The position numbers and the translations under genes are program-made. Below are positions 56,534-64,000 of a stretch of DNA of 64,000 bases, in pieces. Source of the DNA: Theobroma cacao (Eukaryota > Streptophyta > Magnoliopsida > Malvales > Malvaceae); assembly GCF_000208745.1 (NCBI RefSeq), contig NC_030856.1, positions 2,688,105 to 2,752,104 on the forward strand, read 5' to 3'. Numbering within the stretch: position 1 is the first letter of the stretch; each line of letters begins with the position of its first letter. Below the pieces are notes generated by a model, which was not told where the DNA came from, searched no databases, and saw only the letters and a program-made list of their open reading frames with translations.

Positions 56534-59500
56534 AATAAGTAGAAGAACAAGAGTGAAATTCCTCTGTTTTTTGTCTTTATGTTTGTAATTTAAAATATTT
56601 AGTGAGTAAGTTGTGCAAATATGTTATGCAGCAATCAATTCATGGGAAATTAAACCTTAATTTCCCTGTACAAACCAGGCAGATTTTTATTTTGTAAAGG
56701 TTCCAAGCGATTTATTGAAATATTGAGAGTTTGATTTATTGAGATATTGAAATATCATTATTTTTTTAATAACGACAGTCTACCATTCGACTCAATAGTT
56801 GTTGTATGATCTTTTTGCTCAAAAAAGAAAAAAAAACTAATAATGCTTGCCTATTTTTCCCTAGCCTCATAACAAGAAAATATAAAAAACTAATAATAGA
56901 TGTACTTTATGTCACTTGGTTGAAATAATTTGTTGTGGAGGCACTTGAAAAAAGTCAGAATGATAGAGCGGAAGGTTTGATCACAAAGGAAGAAATAGTT
57001 GATAATCAATTCGCCTGCAACAATCTAGTTTGGCGTCGTGGTTAACGGGAAGACACGCAACCTCTACATATAAGGTGGACGAAACAGAGGATAATGTTAC
57101 ATAATTATTGAACAAATGAGGATAATGTGAAATTTAGCAGCTGGTTTGTTTGAGTGAAATTGAACAGGTCTAAGAAAACATGGTTTTTCTGTGTGTTAAG
57201 TCGATTTGCAGTTAGTTGGGGCTGGGATTATTGAAAGAATCAATTTAGTGTTGGTTACTGGTTACGGATATAAAATGAAAAGTATTCTCATTTCTGAATT
57301 TTACTAGCTGCTGCTGCTGCTACATGTTAGCAAAATAACAAGTATTCTCGTTTCTTTCTTTCATCTTTCATCTACTTTAATTGTTTTTGGCTGGTTCATT
57401 CTCATTGAATATAAAATCAAATTGAATATAAAAAGAGATTGCATTTCCATAGACAAAAGGTGAACCATGACTTGGGCCAGGCATTGTACTGCTAGCTGCT
57501 TAGTCCCTCGCATACTTTCTTCCAAGCGAGCTGCTGATTTTTCGTAAGGAAAAAAGAATAACTACTTGAAGAAATGAAGGTTTATTAAGGGGATAATGAT
57601 GTTCTTCATCTGCTGAGCTTTTGTTTCATACGGAAGTTGTCGAATTAATGAAAGGACCAACATATAACTTTACTTGTGAATTTCTCATGATAACAACGTT
57701 TTGGAAGAGTCAAATATATACAAAAAGAATTAGCCCCATTAGTTCAAGGTTTACGATAAGTGCTTCTTTTTCTTGAAAAAGAGAAAAGATTACTGATCTT
57801 GTTGGTTCAACGTTTTACAAAACCATATATAGATTTCCAGTGTTTCTCATATTCTTTTTCACATCTTTACAATTCTGTGAAACTTTTACAAAAAATTTGG
57901 ATTTAAAAAAAATTATCTCTTGCATAAGATCATATAAAGATTGCGTCTCTATCTTAATTTTGAAAGTTAAGACCCACTCCATATCTATAAAACCATATTA
58001 CTTTGTCACTATGAATTCCAACCCATTAAAAACTCTTAATCATTAAGTATATTTGCCCATTAAATAAACTTAATCATCAAATAATTTTTGACTAATGAAA
58101 TTTTACCGATTCCAAATTAAAATTTGAATAAAATATCTAACACATTCACATGCAATTGTCCCTAGTAGTAAACAAAAATCCTCAAATCTGTAAACATTAT
58201 ACAATAACGTTGATAGCACATGCTGCCAAAGAGCTTTTAGCTAGAGGGAGCAATAAACATTGGAGTCTCGAGCACCACCCACAACCAAGGAAGATAAAAA
58301 CAAGGGGGACAGACCAACTACTGAAAAGCCAACTGAAAAACAATAAACAAAACAAATTAGCTTTCACAATGTATAGCAGTAGCTTTCGCATATCAAAGAA
58401 AAGAGAATCTTACATGGAGTGTGCGAGTCAAGTTGCTAATATCGTTCCATTGTTCGTAATATGAATATTAGTGTTCCAAATTTCCTATACCTACTCTTAC
58501 TACTTTGTCATCATAGAGTTTCTGAAGGGATCTCTTGCTGTCAATAGTTTAGCCAACTACTGTTATGTTGCTTTCAATTGCACTTTTAATTAAAAGAACA
58601 AGAGTGGAATTCCTCTGTACCTTAATTTTTAATTTTGTATTTTAAATCCTCAGTGAATAAGTTGTACAAATGTGTTATGCAGGAATAAAGACATGGAAAA
58701 TTAAACTTCAATGTACAAACCAGACAAATTTTTATTTTATGGAGGTTCCCAACAATTTATTGAAATATTGAGAGTTCGATTGCTACTCCACTATAAGATC
58801 TATAAACTTAGCAATAGCATCATTTTCTTTCCATGCACATTTGATTTGCGATCATTACCAAACAAGCTTCCCAAGCATGCATGAACGATATCGATCTTCT
58901 TAGAATCACTCATTCGATAAACAAAATACTATAATCTGAACTGAAACTTTCCTTTTTTTTTCTTTTTTGTTGATCAAGCTAAAGTGAATTTGAAGTTATA
59001 GGCAATTTAGATGCAGTCTAGTCATGCTCTTTTCTTTCAAGTTGTGGCAATTAAGTAAACAGAACTACAGATACTCCAAGCAATGAAACCAAATAAGCAG
59101 AAAAGATACCATGCAATGTCTCCTGATAGTCAATTCATTCATATCAACTCTACTAAACATTTTACTGCCACAATTCAACATATATGTATATATATATATA
59201 TAAAGCATGTAATTAAGCACAAAATGCTGTGAGGAGAATCAACAAATCTTCATTACTAATGCACATAATGATCAATGTCCCTCAAATGTATAAACATGAG
59301 ACTATTTTCAGGATTATTATTCTATACAACAACGGTCGGATTTTAACTCTGGCCATTAAATATAAATTTTTCTTTTGAAAGAAAGTTTTGGAAGTTTTGG
59401 AAGATCAAAAGGTATATAAAAATTGCTCCCACTAGTTCAAGTATTACAATAAATGCTCTATTTCCTTAAAGCAAAATAAATAAATTACTCCTGTTGGCTC

Positions 59501-61129
59501 AATGTAAATCTTAAAGCAATAACAATATCTTATTACTTCGTATAACTCGAGTCACATGAGCTTAAAGACAAAGTCCAAATACCAAGGTAATGTATTTCTA
59601 AAAAATAGAGAGAAAAACCCCTTCTTTTTTAACTATTAGATATATCTACCCTTTAAATAAACTTAACCTTCTAATAATTTTTAACGAATAAAATTTTAGC
59701 AATTTTCAGTTAAAATTTAGATAAAATATTTATCACATTCACAGGCAATTGTCCCTAGTAAACAAATATCCTCATATCTATAAAAATTATATGCAATGTT
59801 GATAGCACATGCTGGCCACAGTGCTTTTAGAGGGAGCATTTAACTTTTGTCTCGAGCACCACCCACATCCAAGGAAGAAAACCGTAAATAAAACAAACTT
59901 TCTCAACGTATAGCATTAGCTTTCGCATTGTAGCTGGATTATCAAAGAAAAGTGACTCTTAAATGGGAACTGTGAGACAAGTTACCAATATTTTTCCATT
60001 ATTCCTAATTTGAATATTAGTGTTCCAAATTTCCTGTACCTACTCTTACTACATTATCGTCATAGAGTTTCCAAAGGGATCTTATGCTTTCAATAGTTTA
60101 GCCAATTAATTTTTATGTTGCTCTACCCCAACTGAATTTGCTTATGCTATGAGAGTCTATTGTGATCTAAGCAAGAGACTCGAAATGACGTTACGATTGT
60201 GAGGCTAATAAATTTTCTTTTTTAAAAAAAATTAAAGTTATGTTGTTCTCTATTACAAGTAATGCTTAACTGCAAAGGAATCATCATTAAATGAGGATCA
60301 AGTGTTTATTCTTAAGAACATTTACAAAATAATAATAGTAATTTTTACTTACAAAGAGTCTCAAATGTTTTCTTATAAACCAATCAAGTTGATGATAAAT
60401 AAATGCTGAAAATAATTGAAAAATGACAAAAGAAGGGGATCAATAATTCAAAAGTGCATCAATAATTCCATGTCCCAGTTGCATAGAGTACAAAGAAAAA
60501 AAATTAAAGGTGTGAATTTAATTACCTTTTGAATAATGGTAAATTTTGTTTGGGGAAAATTTGTACTTCATTAATTGAAGTAATTTAATTTCTTTAAATC
60601 TTATGGAGAAGACATTTTGATGTTTAAGATCACAAACATGAAGCCAATTTTACATTAGACAGAATTTCCTTTAATAAAATATTTCCATCCTTTTTTTGTC
60701 TTTGAGAGAGAATTAGTCTATAATAGTGCTTCAATGACATTAAGCTCTCCATTAATGGAGACGGCAATATTTTATTCAATTCAAACATGAATCAGAAAAC
60801 TTTTGAAAAGCTCAGAGAATTTCCCTTTTACTTTACTAAAGTTGATTTCCACATTAGACTTAATGCTTTAAAGGCAAAAACCAAGAAAAGTCCCAATTCC
60901 ACATTGATGTTACTTTGTTAACTTTAAAAAAGAGACAATCAATTAGATGACAAATGACCAAAGTTTTTCCCATCACAAGGAAAAAACAATTGACAGCACT
61001 TTCTTCAACATTTTTTAGCTTAGTTTTTCTCAAAGCTGGTCAATTTTTTAATTGAAATTTCTCCTTGAGAATGCCAAGTCCTTGTTGCAACTTTTCTTGA
61101 AAAAAGAAAATAAAATGATTCCATGTCCT
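56534..61129. other. Gene-free intergenic region with internal duplications
   Basis: No convincing gene is seen on either strand. A segment at 56540-56730 ('aagaacaagagtgaaattcc' onward) recurs at 58595-58790. Another at about 58045-58575 recurs at about 59645-60122. 60280-61080 is the intergenic block also found at 14160-14870 and 23670-24350. An open frame at 58150-58464 lies in the duplicated part and its partner copy is not open, so I do not call it. There is a short (GCT)n at 57309-57321 and a (TA)n at about 59180-59202. Confidence 0.55.
58045..58575. repeat. Intergenic direct repeat, copy 1 (copy 2 at about 59645-60122)
   Basis: Both copies share 'caattgtccctagta', 'ctcgagcaccacccaca' and 'caatagtttagccaa' in the same order, with small indels. 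They lie 1.6 kb apart in direct orientation and code for nothing visible. Confidence 0.75.
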
Positions 61130-61436
61130 CGTCATAGAGTTTCCAGTTGAGCATCGTCTTCTATCATCTCTACTATCCCAAGAGTTTGTTTGATCTCTGC
61201 CTTGCTCTTCTTTTAACTCAACAAAACCTACTCTTCCATTTTATTTTCCTTCATTTTCCCACTTTTCTTTTAACTCAAAGAACAAAAGCATCTCGGTTGT
61301 CTAACTCTGCAAAAAAAAAAAAAAAAGAACAGTTCTCTTAAATTGCTTTTGTTTGATCCTTGTTAACTACTTTTCCTTTCCTTAATTTTGGTTTCCCCAT
61401 CTACGGAGTTGGTGTAGTAATTTCATCTCAATTGAG
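61130..61436 (+). other. 5' leader exon 1 of CNL-5
   Basis: Conserved leader with an A-tract at about 61311-61325, ending 'ctcaattgag|gtaagctt'. It is followed at once by a partial duplicate (next entry). Confidence 0.6.
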
Positions 61437-61661
61437 GTAAGCTTCAATAAAACATATTATATTCTCCATATTTATTTTTCATTTTCCCACTTTTCTTTTA
61501 ACTCCAAGAATAAAAACATCTCTCTTGTTTAACCCTGCAAAAAAAAAAAAAACAGTTAATCTCTTAAATTACTTTCGTTCGATCCTTCTTAGCTACTTTT
61601 TGTTTCCTTAATTTTGGTTCCCGATCTCCAGAGTTGGTAAAGTAATTCCATTTCATTTGAG
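61437..61661 (+). repeat. Tandem duplication of the CNL-5 leader 3' half, giving a second donor
   Basis: From about 61480 the sequence repeats the second half of leader exon 1 (from 'cattttcccacttttctttt' through a new A-tract) and ends again in a donor, 'catttgag|gtaagctt', 225 bp after the first. Leader splicing of CNL-5 could use either donor. Confidence 0.7.
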
Positions 61662-62077
61662 GTAAGCTTCAATTAAACATATTAGATTCTCCATATTTAA
61701 TTTTTTTATATACTCTATTTCTCTTCTCATTTATGAATTTGACTCCTTATTTTTTAAGTTGGCAAATAAAATTAATTAATTTCTGCTTTACTTCTTAATC
61801 CTATGAATATTTAGTAGTATACTATGTGTATCATTTTAGTATGAACTAGTTTTAATATTATGACTTTAAAATATGTAAATATATATCAATAAACCTATGC
61901 TGAAATTTCATTCTATATTTTTTTAATGTATTATAAATTTCACATTTTTTCCATTTATTACTGATAATTATGGATATTTTGAGAAAGTATTTTATGAAAT
62001 GATAATGCTATGCTTTTACTTTAATATGAAAATACATTTTTAATTAATATACACATGATTCGTTTCTACATATGCAG

Positions 62078-62140
62078 CATTTCAATTTCCAAGTTGGTCA
62101 GTCAACAATCCGTTCTCTTGTGATCCACATTTTCATAAAG
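62078..62140 (+). other. 5' leader exon 2 of CNL-5, donor altered
   Basis: Follows 'catatgcag|' and ends 'cataaag'. The 'gtaaag' donor is deleted, so the sequence reads 'cataaagtactttg'. A GT one base earlier could serve, or the exon may be skipped. Confidence 0.5.
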
Positions 62141-62524
62141 TACTTTGCAGACATTTGGTAATTGCTTTTGTCTCTACAAAACTTTTTATTCATGGAAATT
62201 AGAACTGGGCAGAACTTTTTTGTGAAAATTTTAAGTAATTTATTGAAATATTTTAAGAGCTTGATTGCTACTCCAACCTACTAATAATCGGTTCTTCCTT
62301 GAATTGATGGATTTAATTATTTATCTCCCCTAATAGCTAAATTTTACAACATAATTAATGACCGTACCTTTAATCAAAATATATAATATGTTGTCATAAT
62401 TTAAGATTTTGAAGTTTTAGATATTATAATATTACTTGTTAAATACAGTAATTATTGTTAAATAAATTTCACTGTCTTTCATTATCGTGTTACCTTGCTT
62501 GCATTTCCCTGTTATCTGATTTAG
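62141..62524 (+). other. Leader intron 2 of CNL-5, shortened
   Basis: Only about 385 bp against about 900-1000 in the other modules. It ends 'tatctgatttag|', as in CNL-2. No gene. Confidence 0.55.
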
Positions 62525-62550
62525 ATTCATTTCAACCAAGTGGTAGATCC

Positions 62551-64000
62551 ATGGCGGAAGCAATTCCATACGGGACAATCAGTAACATCTTGTCCAAGTT
62601 GGTGTGGCTTGTTGGGGAAGAGCTTGGCTTGGCTTCCGTCTGGGACGAGGAGCTGGAGAAGCTTCTAGAGACTCTCAACACAATAAACGCCGTCCTTCTT
62701 GATGCTGAGGAGAAGCAGGAGAGTAACCGGGCCTTGAAGAACTGCATAAGTCGGCTAGGAGATGTTGTCTATGATGCAGACGACTTATTGGATGAAGTCG
62801 ACTATGAAATCCAACACCAGAAGGTACATGCTCGGGGAAAAGTATCCGAGGTTCATGTTTGGGAACATGTACGCAATTTCTTTTCACCCTCGAACCCTCT
62901 AGTCATTGGTCTTAACATGGGTCATAGAATTAAGGAGATTAGAGGGAGGCTGGACGCAGTTGCAGCAGATATGTCTAAGTTTAACTTGAGGGAGATAGTT
63001 GGAGAACTGGGTAAGAAAGCTAAGGATACTGGCAGGGAGACTGCCTCAAAGGTGAGATCGGAATTAATAATAGGGAGAGAGAAAGATAAAGAGCTTATTA
63101 TAGAATCATTGTTGAAGAAGCAAAAAGATGATCATGGTGACATCATCCCCATTGTTGCCATTGTTGGGTTTGGAGGTTTGGGAAAGACCTCGCTGGCCCA
63201 GTTGGTGTATGTCGATGCAAAAGTAAAAAGCTCTTTCGACCAACAGATATGGGTATGTGTTTCTGAAGACTTTAATATATGTATGATTTTTAAGGAAATC
63301 TTGAAGTCTTTGGACAACACGGTCAAAGTGGATAACTTGAATCTAGATCAAGTCCTAACAGAACTTGAAGAAAAATTAAGAGGGAAGAGATATTTATTGG
63401 TGTTGGATGATGTGTGGAATGAAAACAATTTAAAGTGGGATGATTTTTCAAATTATCTAGTCTGTTATGGTGCTCCTGGAAGCAAAATTCTTGTGACAAC
63501 TCGTAGTAAGATAGTTGCATCAGCTATGGGGATACGCGATTCTTACCTTCTAGAAGGTCTCAATGAGGATCAATCTTGGGCTTTGTTTAAGCAGGTGGCA
63601 TTTAAAGGACAAGGCCAAATCGATACAGACCTTAGAGTAATTGGAGAAGATGTTGCACGAAGATGCAAAGGAGTTCCTCTTGCTCTCAAATGTTTGGGAG
63701 GATTGATGAGACAAAAGCCTAGTAAAAATTATTGGTCGTCTGTCCAAGAAAATGGAATCTGGAAGTCACTCGAAAAGGATGGTAATACTTCCCTGGTGTT
63801 AAGATTGAGTTATGATCACTTACCAAGTCATTTAAAACAATGTTTTGTTTTTTGTTCGGTTTTCCCAAAAGACTTCAAGATATCTAAAGACAACTTGATC
63901 CAATCATGGCGAGCACAAGGTTACATTCAATTAGAGGAAAATGAGAATATACAAGACCTTGGTGATGAATACTTTAATGATTTGCTATTAAGATCATTTT
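62551..64000 (+). CDS. CNL-5: CC-NB-ARC-LRR resistance gene, cut by the window edge
   Basis: The frame from ATG 62551 is open for 483 codons to the last base, so only the coiled coil and most of NB-ARC are visible. It starts MAEAIPYGTISNILSKLVWL. Rx-N has DVVYDADDLLDEVD (71-84). P-loop GFGGLGKTS is at 207-215, IWVCVSEDF at 233-241, kinase-2 LLVLDDVW at 282-289, ILVTTRS at 313-319 and GVPLALK at 374-380, the most canonical GLPL of the cluster. CFVFCSVFPKD is at 431-441. Against CNL-2 it carries a 9-residue insertion (VSEVHVWEH, about 98-106) at the end of the coiled coil, and a Cys (position 65) where the others have Trp. MHD and LRR lie beyond the window. Probably functional so far as seen. 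Confidence 0.93.
   Translation, partial: MAEAIPYGTISNILSKLVWLVGEELGLASVWDEELEKLLETLNTINAVLLDAEEKQESNRALKNCISRLGDVVYDADDLLDEVDYEIQHQKVHARGKVSEVHVWEHVRNFFSPSNPLVIGLNMGHRIKEIRGRLDAVAADMSKFNLREIVGELGKKAKDTGRETASKVRSELIIGREKDKELIIESLLKKQKDDHGDIIPIVAIVGFGGLGKTSLAQLVYVDAKVKSSFDQQIWVCVSEDFNICMIFKEILKSLDNTVKVDNLNLDQVLTELEEKLRGKRYLLVLDDVWNENNLKWDDFSNYLVCYGAPGSKILVTTRSKIVASAMGIRDSYLLEGLNEDQSWALFKQVAFKGQGQIDTDLRVIGEDVARRCKGVPLALKCLGGLMRQKPSKNYWSSVQENGIWKSLEKDGNTSLVLRLSYDHLPSHLKQCFVFCSVFPKDFKISKDNLIQSWRAQGYIQLEENENIQDLGDEYFNDLLLRSF
63176..63197 (+). promoter_or_regulatory. Candidate miR482/2118-type target site, CNL-5 P-loop
   Basis: Same sequence as in CNL-2 (17532-17553). Inference only. Confidence 0.3.

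Noticed and set aside
58150..58464. 104-codon open frame
   Set aside because: It lies in an intergenic direct repeat whose second copy (about 59750-60070) does not keep the frame, and no family is recognisable.
1..64000. CRISPR arrays, rRNA or complete tRNA genes, bacterial-type operons
   Set aside because: None seen. The sequence is plant nuclear in character.

Overview
The window looks like a draft scaffold of nuclear DNA from an outcrossing eudicot, probably woody. It is very AT-rich, holds plant CC-NB-ARC-LRR (CNL) resistance genes of the RGA type, leaders with plant-style introns, a Ty1/copia retrotransposon, and assembly gaps (253 Ns at 31391-31643, single Ns at 26431 and 50816). I cannot name the species.

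The window is one tandem NLR cluster, with every CNL on the + strand. From left to right: a CNL reduced to its first ~16 codons (3219); intact CNL-1 (5415-9230, 1271 aa); intact CNL-2 (16953-20342, 1129 aa); a damaged copia element between two long direct repeats (26432-32100); CNL-3 (35133-38955), with one extra G that cuts off its last ~140 residues; three headless LRR relics (41086, 43053, 44286); a CNL pseudogene with several frameshifts and a truncated LRR (54187-56533); and CNL-5, open to the right edge (62551-64000).

The cluster is built from a repeating module. Each copy has an intergenic block, a pyrimidine-rich leader exon ending in gag|gtaag, a second leader exon of about 64 nt, a third exon carrying the ATG, one uninterrupted CNL coding exon, and a 3' module that also has splice-like boundaries. 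Several modules then carry a broken germin-like protein (GLP) fragment on the opposite strand. Unequal exchange between modules explains the stubs, the headless LRR tails, the leader-to-3'-flank fusions and the array of 144/141-bp double-LRR units. No other cellular gene is convincing.

The most useful observations for follow-up are the conserved three-exon leader and intron-bearing 3' region, the miR482/2118-like P-loop site, the probable haplotype-merge and foldback errors around the copia element, the CNL-1/CNL-3 conversion tract, and the GLP fragments embedded in the modules.
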